Positions 29,645 through 39,544 are shown, numbered from the stretch's first letter. The stretch is DNA of 64,000 nt from Azoarcus sp. DN11 (GCF_003628555.1 NZ_CP021731.1:1302001-1366000); one strand, 5' to 3'. Program-made: numbers and translations. The notes: generated by a model not told the origin, from the letters alone.

Positions 29645-29968
29645 ATGAGCGTTACCGAGAAGATCGACGGCGTTGCCGTGAACACCAAGGCGAGCGTCTA
29701 TTTCGACGGCAAGTGCGTCAGCCACGCCATCACTTTTGCCGACGGCACGCGCAAGTCGGTCGGCGTCATCCTGCCCGCCACGCTGACTTTCAATACCGGC
29801 GCGCCTGAAATCATGGAAGGCGTTGCCGGCAGCTGCCGTGTGCGCCTGAAGGGTGAGACCGAGTGGAAGACGTGGGGGGCGGGGCAGTCCTTCAAGGTGC
29901 CCGGCAACTCCAGCTTCGACATCGAGGTCGCCGGCGAGCCCTACCACTACGTCTGCCACTTCGGCTGA
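29645..29968 (+). CDS. ppnP: Pyrimidine/purine nucleoside phosphorylase PpnP family
   Basis: A 107-residue cupin-like protein of the former DUF1255 family. Members phosphorolyse many nucleosides. Key segments are YFDGKCVSHAITFADGT, GVILPATLTFNTGAPEIMEG, FKVPGNSSFDIEVAGEPYHY and the C-terminal VCHFG. It is slightly longer than the usual ~94 residues because of the N-terminal MSVTEKIDG. Confidence 0.88.
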   Translation: MSVTEKIDGVAVNTKASVYFDGKCVSHAITFADGTRKSVGVILPATLTFNTGAPEIMEGVAGSCRVRLKGETEWKTWGAGQSFKVPGNSSFDIEVAGEPYHYVCHFG

Positions 29969-29990
29969 TTTGTTGCGCGGGGAGCCGTAG

Positions 29991-30476
29991 ATGCCGTCTT
30001 TCGACATCATGTCCGAGGTCGATCAGCCGTCGCTGAAGAACGCCGTCGACGTCGCCAACACCAAGATCGCGGGGCGCCACGACTTCAAGGGCACCAGCGC
30101 CAAGCTCGAACTCGGTGAAAAGCTGATCACGCTGTTCGGGGATACCGACTTCCAGCTCGACCAGATGAAAACCATCCTGCTGCCCGAGATGACCAAGAAG
30201 AAGGTGGACGTGCGCTGCCTCGATTACGGCGACGTGCAGAAGATCTCGGGCAACAAGGTCAAGCAGGAAGTGAAGGTCCGGGTCGGCGTGGAGCAGGATC
30301 TCGCGAAGAAGATCGTCAAGCTGCTCAAGGACAGCAAGATGAAAGTCCAGGCGGCGATCCAGGGTGACGTCGTGCGTGTCTCCGGTGCCAAGCGCGACGT
30401 CCTGCAGGATGCGATTGCGCTGGTGAAGAAGGACATCACCGATTTCCCCCTGCAGTTCGGCAACTTCCGCGACTGA
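29991..30476 (+). CDS. yajQ: YajQ family nucleotide-binding protein
   Basis: A 161-residue cytoplasmic protein of the UPF0234/YajQ family, some members of which bind cyclic di-GMP or nucleotides. The start [19 protein letters not shown] and internal [11 protein letters not shown] and [19 protein letters not shown] are typical. GGGGAG serves as ribosome site. It follows ppnP by 22 bases. Confidence 0.93.
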   Translation: MPSFDIMSEVDQPSLKNAVDVANTKIAGRHDFKGTSAKLELGEKLITLFGDTDFQLDQMKTILLPEMTKKKVDVRCLDYGDVQKISGNKVKQEVKVRVGVEQDLAKKIVKLLKDSKMKVQAAIQGDVVRVSGAKRDVLQDAIALVKKDITDFPLQFGNFRD

Positions 30477-30518
30477 AGATCCCCGGAGGAGGCCGCCGAT
30501 TCCGGGACTTGACGCGAC

Positions 30519-31661
30519 ATGAGCAAGCCTGCGATTGCTGCGGCGTCCGCTACCGTTACCATCGACGGCAATCGACTGCGTCTGAGCGGCGACTGGATCG
30601 TCGCCAATTACACCATCCTGCGTTCCGGCGTCACGCGTCTGCACGGGCAGGTGGACGACGCGACGGAGGTCGATCTCGAGCGCCTCGGGGCGCTTGATAC
30701 GGCCGGCGTCAGCCTGCTGCATGAGCTGCTCGGCGGCGAGCGGCTGGCTAGGCTGGCGTCCGATGCGAGCCCGCTTCCGCCTGCACGGCGGGCGCTGCTG
30801 AAGGCGGTGTCGGCCATCCTCGATGCATCGGCGGCGCCCGCCGCCGGCAAGCGGGGCTACGCCTTCGGCGACATCACCGAGCATGCCGGCATTGCCATGC
30901 TCGCGTTCTACCGGCACGTCATCGACATTGCCGGTTTCATCGGCATCACGCTGGAGACCGCGTTCTTCGTGTTGTTCCGGCCCCGACGCTGGCGCATCAC
31001 GTCGCTCGCCGCGCACGTCGAAAGCACGGCGGTCGATGCCGTTCCGATCGTCGCCCTGCTCACCTTCCTCGTCGGCGCGGTAGTGGCCTTTCTCGGTGCA
31101 ACGGTGCTGGCCGAGTTCGGCGCGAGCATCTTCACGGTGGACCTGATCGCCTTTTCCTTCCTGCGCGAATTCGGCCCGCTGCTTACGGCGATCATCGTCG
31201 CCGGCCGCACGGCCAGCGCCTTCACGGCCCAGATCGGCTCGATGCGCGCGAACGAGGAGATCGATGCGATCCGCGTGGGCGGACTCAATCCCGTGGAATT
31301 GCTCGTGGTCCCGCGCGTTGCAGCGCTGCTGCTGGCGTTGCCGATGTTGAGCTTCGTCGCGATGATCGCCGGCATTGCCGGCGGCATGCTCGTGTGCGCC
31401 GCGGCGCTCGACATCTCGCCGACGATGTTCCTGTCGATCCTCGAAAGCCACGTGGGTGTGCGGCACTTCGTCATCGGCATGGTGAAGGCGCCGGTCTTCG
31501 CCTACCTGATCGCGGTGATCGGCTGCCTGGAAGGCTTCAAGGTTTCCGGCAGCGCGCAGTCGGTGGGCGAACACACGACCTCCGCCGTCGTCCAGTCGAT
31601 CTTCATCGTGATCGTCGTGGATGCCGTGGCAGCCATGTTCTGCATGGAGATGGGGTGGTGA
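30519..31661 (+). CDS. mlaE: MlaE-family lipid ABC permease with N-terminal STAS domain
   Basis: A 380-residue fusion. Residues ~10-100 form a STAS/MlaB-like domain (EVDLERLGALDTAGVSLLHE), and ~120-380 form an MlaE/YrbE permease. The permease has about five helices and the conserved ESTAVDAVPIVALLTFLVGA, FLREFGPLLTAIIVAGRTAS and MRANEEIDAIRVGG. In E. coli the STAS protein MlaB is separate; here it is fused. It should move phospholipid between the membranes with the products of the next genes, and it overlaps the ATPase by 4 bases. Confidence 0.92.
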   Translation: MSKPAIAAASATVTIDGNRLRLSGDWIVANYTILRSGVTRLHGQVDDATEVDLERLGALDTAGVSLLHELLGGERLARLASDASPLPPARRALLKAVSAILDASAAPAAGKRGYAFGDITEHAGIAMLAFYRHVIDIAGFIGITLETAFFVLFRPRRWRITSLAAHVESTAVDAVPIVALLTFLVGAVVAFLGATVLAEFGASIFTVDLIAFSFLREFGPLLTAIIVAGRTASAFTAQIGSMRANEEIDAIRVGGLNPVELLVVPRVAALLLALPMLSFVAMIAGIAGGMLVCAAALDISPTMFLSILESHVGVRHFVIGMVKAPVFAYLIAVIGCLEGFKVSGSAQSVGEHTTSAVVQSIFIVIVVDAVAAMFCMEMGW

Positions 31662-32467
31662 CGAACATCATCGAAGTCCGCGGTGTGCGCAACCAGTTCG
31701 GCCCACAGGTCGTGCATGACGGTCTTGATCTCGATGTGCGCCAGGGCGAAATCCTGAGCGTCGTCGGCGGCTCGGGGACCGGCAAGTCGGTCCTGTTGCG
31801 CACGATCGTCGGGCTGAACAAGCCGGCAGCCGGAAGAGTGAGCGTCTTCGGCGAGGATCTGCTCGCCTTGCCCGCGGCGCGGCGCGCCCGGATCGAGCGG
31901 CGCTTCGGCGTACTCTTTCAGAAAGGCGCCCTTTTCTCGTCGCTGACCGTGACGGAGAACGTCGCATTGCCGTTGATCGAGCATGCCGGACTGGGCGCCG
32001 CCGATGCTGCGCGGTTGGCGGCGCTCAAGATCGCACTCGCAGGCCTGCCCGCCAACGCCGGCGGCAAGTATCCGGCGGATCTGTCGGGTGGCATGGTCAA
32101 GCGCGCCGCCCTGGCCCGTGCGCTGGCGCTCGACCCTGATATCCTGTTCCTCGACGAGCCGACGGCGGGGCTCGATCCGATCGGTGCGGCCGCCTTCGAC
32201 CAGCTGATCCTGACTCTGCGCGATGCGTTGGGGCTGACCGTGTTCCTGGTCACGCATGACCTCGATACGATCCATACGATTACCGACCGGGTCGCCGTGC
32301 TCGCGCAGAAGCGGGTCCTCGCCAATGACCGGCTCGAGGTCGTGGCCGGCATCGACGACAGCTGGATCCGCGAATATTTCCACGGCCCGCGCGGGCGCGC
32401 CGCGGCGCAAGCTGTTCCACCGTATCCGGGCGCGTCCCGGAGCCTTGGCAAACGGGAGCAATCCTGA
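31658..32467 (+). CDS. mlaF: MlaF-family ABC ATPase
   Basis: A 269-residue ATPase of the lipid-transport operon. GTG start at 31658 in GTGA overlaps the mlaE stop. It carries GGSGTGKSVLLRTI (Walker A), the Q-loop VLFQKGALFSSLTV, LSGGMVKRAALARA (signature), LFLDEPTAGLDPIG (Walker B) and VTHDLDTI. The FQKGALF and SGGMxKR features are typical of MlaF/Mkl ATPases. Confidence 0.94.
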   Translation: MTNIIEVRGVRNQFGPQVVHDGLDLDVRQGEILSVVGGSGTGKSVLLRTIVGLNKPAAGRVSVFGEDLLALPAARRARIERRFGVLFQKGALFSSLTVTENVALPLIEHAGLGAADAARLAALKIALAGLPANAGGKYPADLSGGMVKRAALARALALDPDILFLDEPTAGLDPIGAAAFDQLILTLRDALGLTVFLVTHDLDTIHTITDRVAVLAQKRVLANDRLEVVAGIDDSWIREYFHGPRGRAAAQAVPPYPGASRSLGKREQS

Positions 32468-33406
32468 ATGGAAACACGTGCCCATCACGTCCTGATCGGC
32501 TTCTTCACCTTCCTCGTGGTCGGGGCGGTGTTGATGTTCGCGCTGTGGCTCGGCAAGAGCGACGACAAGCAGTTCCGGACCTACGACGTCGTCTTCCAGG
32601 AGGCGGTCACGGGTCTGTCCAAGGGCAGCACCGTGGAGTTCAACGGTATCAAGATTGGCGACGTGTCGAGCCTCCGGCTCGATCCGCAGGATCCGCGGCG
32701 GGTGTTCGCCCGCGTGCGTGTCGACGCCCAGGCGCCGGTGCGCAGCGACACCCGTGCGCGCCTCGTGCCCGCCGGCATCACCGGCATGTCGATCATCCGC
32801 CTGAGCAGCGGCAACGAGGCGGGGAGTGCCCCGCTCGAGGGCAAGGACGGCCAGGTGCCGGTCATTGTCGCGACGCCTTCGCCGCTCAGCAAGATGCTGG
32901 CCGACGGCGAGGACGTGATGCTCAACGTCAACCAGATATCGATGCAGGCGCGCGATCTGTTTTCGGCCGAGAATGTCGCCAGCTTCGGCCGGATGCTGCG
33001 CAACCTCGAAGAGGCAACCGGCGCGGTCGCGGCCCAGCGCGAAGACATGGGGCGGGCGCTCAAGGAGCTCGCGCGGGCGAGCGCGCAGGCCGACATGGCC
33101 TTGGGCGAGGCGGCGAAAGTCGCGAAGGCGACCAGCCGCGTGATCGACGAGCGCGGCGCGCAAACGCTGCAGAGCGCGCAAGGGGCCATGGACGCCTTCG
33201 AGCGCGCGATGCAGAAGGTCGATACCCTGATCAGCGAGAACCGCGGGCAGCTGGCGACCGGCGTGCGCGGCACGGCCGAGATCGGCCCGACGCTGGTCGA
33301 GCTGCAGGACACCCTCGCGTCCCTGCGCGCGATTAGCCGCCAGCTCGAAAACCGGCCCGCAGACTATCTGCTGGGCAACGAACCCGTCAGGGAGTTCAAG
33401 CCATGA
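32468..33406 (+). CDS. mlaD: MCE-domain periplasmic lipid-binding protein
   Basis: A 312-residue protein with one N-terminal membrane helix (~8-30) and an MCE domain (~38-120; VTGLSKGSTVEFNGIKIGDV, LVPAGITGMSIIRL). A long helical C-terminal tail (~150-300) rich in Ala/Arg/Glu follows. MCE proteins form hexameric rings that carry lipids between membranes, and the long tail can form a tunnel or needle. It starts directly after mlaF with no gap and overlaps the lipoprotein gene by 4 bases. Confidence 0.92.
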   Translation: METRAHHVLIGFFTFLVVGAVLMFALWLGKSDDKQFRTYDVVFQEAVTGLSKGSTVEFNGIKIGDVSSLRLDPQDPRRVFARVRVDAQAPVRSDTRARLVPAGITGMSIIRLSSGNEAGSAPLEGKDGQVPVIVATPSPLSKMLADGEDVMLNVNQISMQARDLFSAENVASFGRMLRNLEEATGAVAAQREDMGRALKELARASAQADMALGEAAKVAKATSRVIDERGAQTLQSAQGAMDAFERAMQKVDTLISENRGQLATGVRGTAEIGPTLVELQDTLASLRAISRQLENRPADYLLGNEPVREFKP

Positions 33407-34044
33407 GACCTATCCGCGCCGTAGCCGCACGGCAGGCGTGCATTCTTGCCGCGCTGCTGCTCGCATCGGCCTGCTCGATCCTGCCCAAGCCCGATCCGGT
33501 CGATACCTACCTGCTGCCGTCCTCGCCTGTCTCCGCCAGGGCTGCGGCCGATGGCGCGAGGCCGCCGGTGTCGCTCCGGGTGCTCCGGCCGTCGAGCGGA
33601 CAGCATCTCGCCGGGCAGCGCATCGTGGTGGTGCCGCAGGATAATCTCGTGAGCGTCTATAAGGGCGCCAGCTGGAGCGAGCCCGCGCCGGTCCTCTTGC
33701 GCGATCGGCTGCTCGACGCACTCCGTGGCGACGGACGGATCGCGGCGTTGAGCAACGACGAGACGCGTGTTCAGGCCGATTTCGAGATCGTCAGCGACTT
33801 GCGTGCGTTCCAGAGCGAGTACCGCAACGGGGTGCCGGAGGTGGTCATCCGACTCGATGCGCGCCTCGTCCAGCGTGACGAACGCCGCATCGTCGCCAGC
33901 CGGCTGTTCGAAACCCGCGAACCCGCGCCGGGAACGGATGTGCCGCAGGTGGTGACCGCGTTCGGTGCTGCCTCGACCAGGTTGGCGGGCGAGGTGAGCG
34001 CATGGGCGGCGGACGAAATCGGACGGGCACGGCGGTCGAACTGA
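33403..34044 (+). CDS. ABC transport auxiliary lipoprotein, PqiC-like
   Basis: A 213-residue outer-membrane lipoprotein candidate. The signal peptide ends in the lipobox LLLASAC. The family pattern VDTYLLP, LRVLRPSSGQHLAGQRIVVV and WSEPAPVLLRDRLLDAL matches the ABC-type transport auxiliary (PqiC/DUF330) family. It should complete the MCE system at the outer membrane. E. coli Mla uses MlaA/MlaC instead, so this is a Pqi-like variant of the set. Confidence 0.88.
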   Translation: MRPIRAVAARQACILAALLLASACSILPKPDPVDTYLLPSSPVSARAAADGARPPVSLRVLRPSSGQHLAGQRIVVVPQDNLVSVYKGASWSEPAPVLLRDRLLDALRGDGRIAALSNDETRVQADFEIVSDLRAFQSEYRNGVPEVVIRLDARLVQRDERRIVASRLFETREPAPGTDVPQVVTAFGAASTRLAGEVSAWAADEIGRARRSN

Positions 34045-34269
34045 GACTGTCACCCAGGCCAGGGGGGCGCATCGCCAGTCGCTCGGCCGGCCTGGATGGT
34101 ATGTTGCCGCCGGTCCTGCGGCGGAAGTCCTTCAGGTCGGCAGGCGCAGGATACGAGCGGATACAGATGCGGCGTGCCTCAGGGTGAATAATCGCCCGGT
34201 GACGCCATCGAGGCGGATGTGCTGCGGGCGCGAACTCAGCGGCCGGAATCGGAAAATACCAGGATGTGG

Positions 34270-34452
34270 ATGAACATGCGGAGCGTGTTGCTCGCTGCGG
34301 CGATGATGGTGATGCTGAACGGGTGTGCGGTGTTTGCCGTGGCCGATGCGGCGGTGACGGTCGTGGCGACGACGGTCAAGGTCGGTGCGAAGGTGGTCGG
34401 TGCCGGCGTCGACGCGGTGATCCCCGACGGTGACGAGGAAGGCAAAAAGTAG
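34270..34452 (+). CDS. Small lipoprotein
   Basis: About 60 residues starting MNMRSVLLAAAMMVML with lipobox-like MLNGC. A Val/Ala/Gly-rich repeat-like mature part (AVTVVATTVKVGAKVVGAG) and an acidic-basic end follow. ATGs at 34264 and 34276 are alternatives; an AGG 6 bases upstream favours 34270. No family can be named with certainty. It stands alone after the MCE operon. Confidence 0.6.
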   Translation: MNMRSVLLAAAMMVMLNGCAVFAVADAAVTVVATTVKVGAKVVGAGVDAVIPDGDEEGKK

Positions 34453-34523
34453 GGCGGAACATTCCGGCCGGGATGATGGCCGTCCAGCGGCGCCGGGGAG
34501 CAAGCTTCGGCGGCCCCGGAACG

Positions 34524-34549
34524 AAAAAACGGGCCCCGCGGGGCCCGTT
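34524..34549 (-). terminator. Terminator of rpsP-rimM-trmD-rplS
   Basis: On the minus strand a perfect stem AACGGGCCCC/GGGGCCCGTT is followed directly by a six-T run. It lies 28 bases after the rplS stop. Textbook intrinsic terminator. Confidence 0.92.
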
Positions 34550-34576
34550 CCATTTGTTGCTGGCTGAATCGCGCGA

Positions 34577-34954
34577 TCAGTCCTGCTTTGCGGCGGCCTT
34601 GTAGTTGAGCTTTTCCTTGATCCGCGCGGACTTGCCGGAACGCTCGCGCAGGTAGTAGAGCTTGGCACGACGCACGTCACCACGACGCTTGACTTCGATG
34701 CTGTCGACCAGCGGGGAGTAGGTCTGGAACGTACGCTCCACGCCTTCGCCCGACGAAATCTTGCGCACGATGAAGTTGGAGTTCAGACCACGGTTGCGCT
34801 TGGCGATCACCACACCTTCGTAGGCCTGGAGACGCTCGCGCGAGCCTTCCTTGACCTTCACCTGCACCACGACCGTGTCGCCAGGGGCGAACTCGGGGAT
34901 GGTCTTGTTCAGGCGGGCGATTTCTTCCTGTTCGAGCTGCTGAATCAGGTTCAT
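34577..34954 (-). CDS. rplS: 50S ribosomal protein L19
   Basis: A 125-residue ribosomal protein at the subunit interface. It contains [39 protein letters not shown] and [17 protein letters not shown], all typical. Last gene of the rpsP operon, followed by a strong terminator. Confidence 0.98.
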   Translation of the reverse strand: MNLIQQLEQEEIARLNKTIPEFAPGDTVVVQVKVKEGSRERLQAYEGVVIAKRNRGLNSNFIVRKISSGEGVERTFQTYSPLVDSIEVKRRGDVRRAKLYYLRERSGKSARIKEKLNYKAAAKQD

Positions 34955-35036
34955 TGTGCGACTCCTGTCGATTCAATGGCACTTGGCCTTGCGGCAGAGC
35001 AGGACATGCCTGATGCGCGCGGTTTGTATTCGGGCC

Positions 35037-35825
35037 TCAGGCTTTGCCGTCGGCCCCGGCTTGCTCCTGCCTGATTGCCTCAAGCAGTGACAATTCTTCC
35101 TTCGTCATCGTGCGCCCGTCCAGCAAGTCCGGGCGCCGGCGCCAGGTCGTGCCCAGCGCCTGCTTCAGCCGCCAGCGACGGATCGCGGCGTGATTGCCGG
35201 AGAGCAGTACCGCCGGTACCGGCTCCCCTTCATATACTTCCGGCCTCGTGTAGTGCGGGCAGTCCAGCAGCCCGTCCACGAACGAGTCCTCGATCGCCGA
35301 GACGGCGTCGTTCAGCGCACCGGGCAACTGGCGCACGATCGCATCGAGCAGCACCATCGCCGGCAGTTCGCCGCCCGACAGCACGAAGTCGCCGAGCGAG
35401 ATTTCCTCGTCGACGCAGCGCTCGATGAGCCGCTGATCGACCCCCTCATAGCGCCCGCACAGCAGGGTGAGCGCGGGCAGCTCCTTCAATTCCAGCACCT
35501 TCGCGTGATCCAGCGGCCGGCCTTGCGGCGACAGGTAGATCACGCGTCCTGCGGCGCCCAGCAGCGCCTGTTGCGCCGCCTTCGCGCGGCCGATCGCCTT
35601 TTCGAGCGGCTCGGCCATCATCACCATGCCGGGGCCGCCGCCGTAGGGGCGGTCGTCCACGGTGCGGTGCGGATCGTCCACGAAATCCCGCGGGCTGTGG
35701 AACGCGATGTCGTAGAGACCGCGATCCAGCGCGCGCCGCGTGATGCCGCTGGCGGTCAGCGCCGCGAACATCTCGGGAAACAGGGTGATCACGTCGAAGC
35801 GCCTTGCGGCGGCTGGTGCGCTCAC
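35037..35825 (-). CDS. trmD: tRNA (guanine-N1)-methyltransferase
   Basis: A 262-residue SPOUT methyltransferase making m1G37 in tRNA. The GTG start at 35825 leads into [15 protein letters not shown]. The knot region has [21 protein letters not shown] and [15 protein letters not shown]. The catalytic-domain segment [20 protein letters not shown] follows. It lies 7 bases after rimM. Confidence 0.97.
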   Translation of the reverse strand: MSAPAAARRFDVITLFPEMFAALTASGITRRALDRGLYDIAFHSPRDFVDDPHRTVDDRPYGGGPGMVMMAEPLEKAIGRAKAAQQALLGAAGRVIYLSPQGRPLDHAKVLELKELPALTLLCGRYEGVDQRLIERCVDEEISLGDFVLSGGELPAMVLLDAIVRQLPGALNDAVSAIEDSFVDGLLDCPHYTRPEVYEGEPVPAVLLSGNHAAIRRWRLKQALGTTWRRRPDLLDGRTMTKEELSLLEAIRQEQAGADGKA

Positions 35826-35832
35826 CCTGTCT

Positions 35833-36339
35833 TCACCAATCCTTCTGCCAGTCGACCCGGATCGTCCGCGTCGGCAGATCCACGTCCAGCACGTAGGCGG
35901 CAACGAAGGGAATCAGCCGCTCCTCGTCGCCGTCGCGAACCTGCAATACGTCGTGGGCGCCCGTGGACATCATCGCTTCGACCGTGCCGAGCGCATCGCC
36001 CGATTGGTTCACGACCGCGAGACCCACGAGATCGCCCCAGTAATACTCGTTTTCTTCGGTGCCGGGCATCGCCTCGCGCGGCGCGGCGATGTAGCGCCCC
36101 TGCAGCGCTTCCGCGCCGTTGCGGTCCGTCACGCCTTCGAACGAGGCGATGAGGCCCGCGCCGTGCTCGCGGAAACCGGCAAGCTTCACCGGCTGCCATG
36201 CCTCTTCAGCGGCGTCGGCCGTGTCGGCGAGCCACCACTGAGGCATTTTACGCCAGGAGAGCGGGTCGTCCCCGAAGGGATGCACCTTGACCCAGCCCTT
36301 GACGCCAAAAGGGGCGACAATGCGCCCCAGTACCATCAT
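35833..36339 (-). CDS. rimM: 16S rRNA processing protein RimM
   Basis: A 168-residue ribosome maturation factor. [20 protein letters not shown] is the usual start. The PRC-barrel half includes [20 protein letters not shown] and [19 protein letters not shown]. The start at 36339 is set by homology; the ribosome site is weak. It is 22 bases after rpsP. Confidence 0.96.
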   Translation of the reverse strand: MMVLGRIVAPFGVKGWVKVHPFGDDPLSWRKMPQWWLADTADAAEEAWQPVKLAGFREHGAGLIASFEGVTDRNGAEALQGRYIAAPREAMPGTEENEYYWGDLVGLAVVNQSGDALGTVEAMMSTGAHDVLQVRDGDEERLIPFVAAYVLDVDLPTRTIRVDWQKDW

Positions 36340-36361
36340 GACTGCGAAGAGTCGGGCGGGA

Positions 36362-36613
36362 TCAGGCGGCGGCTTTCGCAGCCTGCTTGGCCAGGCGCTC
36401 GACCGTCGGCGACAGCTGGGCACCGTTCTGCGCCCAGTAGGCCAGACGCTCGGCGTTGATCACGAGGCCCTTCTCGGACTCGGCGGCCATCGGGTTGTAG
36501 AAACCAACGCGCTCGATGAAGCGGCCATCGCGGCGGTTGCGCGAATCGGCGGCGACGATGTTGTAGAACGGGCGCTTCTTGGCGCCACCACGGGCAAGGC
36601 GAATGACGACCAT
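36362..36613 (-). CDS. rpsP: 30S ribosomal protein S16
   Basis: An 83-residue protein of the small subunit. It starts [20 protein letters not shown] and contains [19 protein letters not shown]. First gene of the operon, with its own sigma-70-like promoter. Confidence 0.98.
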   Translation of the reverse strand: MVVIRLARGGAKKRPFYNIVAADSRNRRDGRFIERVGFYNPMAAESEKGLVINAERLAYWAQNGAQLSPTVERLAKQAAKAAA

Positions 36614-36649
36614 TTGGGTGTCCTGATAAGTGGATGCGAAAAGCAGGCG

Positions 36650-36678
36650 ATTGTAAGGCAAGCGCCCATTTGCGACAA
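36650..36678 (-). promoter_or_regulatory. rpsP operon promoter
   Basis: TTGTCG (36678-36673) and TACAAT (36655-36650) on the minus strand are 17 bases apart. The start would fall near 36643, about 30 bases before the rpsP ATG. Confidence 0.6.
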
Positions 36679-36809
36679 GTACTGATTCAGATTTGGCGCG
36701 AATGGCGACCACGGGGATGCAGCCGCGAGCGCCGCGCAGCGCGACTCTCCGCTCAAGAGGGTGAATCTTGAATAGAATGGGTGCAAGTACCCAAGCGGAA
36801 GTTTTCCCG

Positions 36810-38336
36810 ATGCCTGCCCCCGAAACGGTCTCCGAGCAACTGGCCCCCGTGATGGCGTGGCTGGCGAGCGAGCCGGCCGACGATCTGCACGCCGAGTTGA
36901 GCGCGCTGCGGGCGCATGTGGGCCGGCTGCCCGAGCCGGTCGCGGGCGGGGCGCCGCTTGCGCAATGCATCGACGAACTGGAAATGCGGGTGCTCGATGT
37001 GTGCGGGCGCCTGAAGCCGCGGCTGCTCACTGCGGCGTTGCCGCTGTCGCACGAGCTGCATGCGGTGGCGGGGGAGCTCGTCGAGGCGCTCCTCGAGCTT
37101 GCGGGCAAGCTGCGCGAGGTTGCGGAGGCGACGCGCGAGCGCTGGCGCCCGGCTCGCCGCGCAGACCCGTTTGTACTGTCGGCACGCGGGCTGAGTCTGG
37201 TGCGCGAGGCATTTGTCGTCGCGGCAATGGGCGGTTCGGTCACCCCGCCCGGTCTGTGGCTGGCGGCATACGGCGCCGTGGAGGCAGGGGGCGGGTTCGA
37301 TGCGCTGACAGCGGCGCGTCCGGATACGCCGGCGTTCGATGCGCTGCACGGCCTGAAGCGCCTGCTCGCGTTGTCGGTGCTGCAGCCGGAGAGTCTGACG
37401 GCGCGGGAGCTGGCCTGGGCGAACGATTTCCTTGAAGGCATCGCGGACGAAGCGACCTTGTCGTGCGAGGCGCTGCAGCCCGCGGCCTCGTCGTTCTGGA
37501 TCGACCCGTCGGAGGATGTACCGCCGATCGCGACGATTCGTAGCGCGCCGCCAGCGGTTGCCGGCCTCGTGTATTTTTCCGGCTATGGTGCCTCGCGCGC
37601 GCTGGTGGGGCAGCTCGACTGGCTCAAGGAGCGTATCGCCGCGGCTGAGGCGGTGGGGCTGGAGCGCGACGGCGAACTGATCGAGCCGGATGCTTCCGGG
37701 CTGCCGGTGGGCCTGACGTCGGTGGAGGCGGCTTCATTGCTTCAGCGCATGCGTGACCGCTGGGCCTTGCCGCCGAATCGGGGACAGTCGCGCCGCGCTT
37801 ACCAGTATCCGGTGCAGGTGTGTGTCGGCCTGCGTGCGATCTGGGAAGTTGCCCGTTCGGATGACGCGTCGGCGCGCATTTCCGAGTGGATGGTGTACAA
37901 CGAAAGCCCCGGTGGATATGCGTTGATGTCGGTGGAGGGCGCCGTGGGCGGCCTGAGCGCCGGCATGGCGGTGGCGTTGCGGCGGGACGCGGGGCATCCG
38001 TGGTCGATCTGCATCGTGCGCTGGATCCGCAGTGGAAGTCCGGGGCGGGTCGAACTCGGCCTGCAGCTGGTGGCGCAGACCTGTACGCCGGTGACGATCG
38101 GATTTCGCGGTGGGGAGGAGCGTTCGGTCACGCACGCGCTCGTCCTTCCGCCGCTGCCGGCCTTGCGGCGCAACCAGGCGATGCTGGCGCCGGCGGGTAG
38201 CTATGCGTCGCGCCGTTTCGTGCTCGTGCATGAAGGCGAGCACCTGTATGTGGCGCAGGCGCGCGTGTTGAGCCTGGACATGCAGACGGCGAACGTCGAG
38301 CTGTTCCAGTACGAGATCGATCCCTACCCGATCTAG
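36810..38336 (+). CDS. Large protein with PilZ-like C-terminal region
   Basis: A 508-residue cytoplasmic protein. The start at 36810 has GGAAG about 8 bases upstream. The N-terminal ~300 residues are mostly helical, Ala/Leu/Glu-rich, with no recognised domain. Near residue 324 is RGQSR (RxxxR) followed at 364-369 by NESPGG ([D/N]xSxxG), the two parts of the cyclic-di-GMP-binding PilZ motif. The 35-residue gap is somewhat longer than usual. Beta-rich sequence follows ([20 protein letters not shown]). It is divergent from rpsP and converges with the YihY gene, overlapping by 4 bases. PilZ assignment is inference. Confidence 0.6.
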   Translation: MPAPETVSEQLAPVMAWLASEPADDLHAELSALRAHVGRLPEPVAGGAPLAQCIDELEMRVLDVCGRLKPRLLTAALPLSHELHAVAGELVEALLELAGKLREVAEATRERWRPARRADPFVLSARGLSLVREAFVVAAMGGSVTPPGLWLAAYGAVEAGGGFDALTAARPDTPAFDALHGLKRLLALSVLQPESLTARELAWANDFLEGIADEATLSCEALQPAASSFWIDPSEDVPPIATIRSAPPAVAGLVYFSGYGASRALVGQLDWLKERIAAAEAVGLERDGELIEPDASGLPVGLTSVEAASLLQRMRDRWALPPNRGQSRRAYQYPVQVCVGLRAIWEVARSDDASARISEWMVYNESPGGYALMSVEGAVGGLSAGMAVALRRDAGHPWSICIVRWIRSGSPGRVELGLQLVAQTCTPVTIGFRGGEERSVTHALVLPPLPALRRNQAMLAPAGSYASRRFVLVHEGEHLYVAQARVLSLDMQTANVELFQYEIDPYPI

Positions 38337-39544
38337 GTTTTTCTTTCAGCCAGTGCCGCGATCGAGATGTCCGCGGCGCGCAGGGCGTTCTCGATGCGAT
38401 CAGCGGTGTCGTGCGACAGCTCGTTGCGGCCGGCCTTGCGCCATTCGCCCGGCGAAAGCGCCAGCCGGCAGACAACGTCGGCGATCCCGATGCTTGCGGC
38501 GTCGCGGGTGAGCAGCCAGCTGCCGTCATCGGTGCGTGCGGCCCAGCCGGCTTCACACAGATCGCCGAGCAGGCTTTCGCCCTCGTTGGCGTTGAGGCGG
38601 GCCGCCTCGATGAGCGGTTCGAACGCGACGCCGCGACCTTCCATCTGGGCGCGTGCCAGCATCGTGAGCACCGTTGTGGCGGCCCAGGCGCGGTCGCCGG
38701 CAAAGGGGGCGAGCACGCGCGTGCGCTCGAAGAAGCCCGGCAGCGATGCCGCCAGGATCGCCCCGATCAGGATCACGACCCATGACAGGTAGAGCCACAG
38801 CAGGAAGATCGGTACTGTCGCGAAGGTGCCGTAGATCAGCGTGTAGGTCGGGATGCGGGCGAGGAAGAGGCCGAAGAGCTGCTGCATCAGCAGGAAGGCG
38901 AGCGCAGCGGTGGTGCCGCCCGCGAGCGCGTGGGTGGGGCGTACCTTGTGGTTGGGGACGGCGTAGTACAGGAAGGTGAAGACCACGCACAGCAGGCCCG
39001 CCGACGCCAGTGCCGAGAAGAAACCGACGATCCACGATCCCCGGCCGGCGAGGGTGACGGAGCCGGCGACGAGCTGGCCGGTTGCGAACGCGCTGGCGCC
39101 GAGGGCGACCGGGCCCAGCGTGAGGGTCGACCAGTACACCGTGAGGCGCGTCAGCAGCGGGCGCGGGCGTCGTATGCCCCAGATCTGGTTGAACACGCGG
39201 TCTATCGTCATGAGCAGCATCAGCGCGGTGACGACGAGCGCGGCGGTGCCGATCAGCGTGAGCTTCGCGGCCTTCTGCGAGAACTGGAACGCGTAGGTGG
39301 CGATGATCTTGCCGGCGCGGTCGGGCAGCAGGTTGGCCAGCAGGAAGGTCTTCAGCGAGGTGCCGAGCTCGGCGAAGGCGGGGAAGTTGCTGAAGAGCGC
39401 GATGACGACGGTGACGAGGGGGACGAGGGCGAGCAGCGTCGTGAAAGCGAGGCTGCCTGCAACCTGCGGGCAGCGCGTCGCGACAAAGCGCTGCGCGACG
39501 AAGCGCAGGAAGTCGCGGGCGGAGTTCAATGGCATGGCGGGCAT
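38333..39544 (-). CDS. YihY/UPF0761 family membrane protein
   Basis: A 403-residue inner-membrane protein with about six helices in the first ~270 residues. The pattern VAGSLAFTTLLALVPLVTVV and NQIWGIRRPRPLLTRLTVYW is typical of YihY (formerly called ribonuclease BN). A winged-helix-like soluble tail (~290-403) includes RLNANEGESLLGDLCEAGW. An in-frame ATG at 39535 is an alternative start. Function of the family is unsettled. Confidence 0.9.
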   Translation of the reverse strand: MPAMPLNSARDFLRFVAQRFVATRCPQVAGSLAFTTLLALVPLVTVVIALFSNFPAFAELGTSLKTFLLANLLPDRAGKIIATYAFQFSQKAAKLTLIGTAALVVTALMLLMTIDRVFNQIWGIRRPRPLLTRLTVYWSTLTLGPVALGASAFATGQLVAGSVTLAGRGSWIVGFFSALASAGLLCVVFTFLYYAVPNHKVRPTHALAGGTTAALAFLLMQQLFGLFLARIPTYTLIYGTFATVPIFLLWLYLSWVVILIGAILAASLPGFFERTRVLAPFAGDRAWAATTVLTMLARAQMEGRGVAFEPLIEAARLNANEGESLLGDLCEAGWAARTDDGSWLLTRDAASIGIADVVCRLALSPGEWRKAGRNELSHDTADRIENALRAADISIAALAERKT

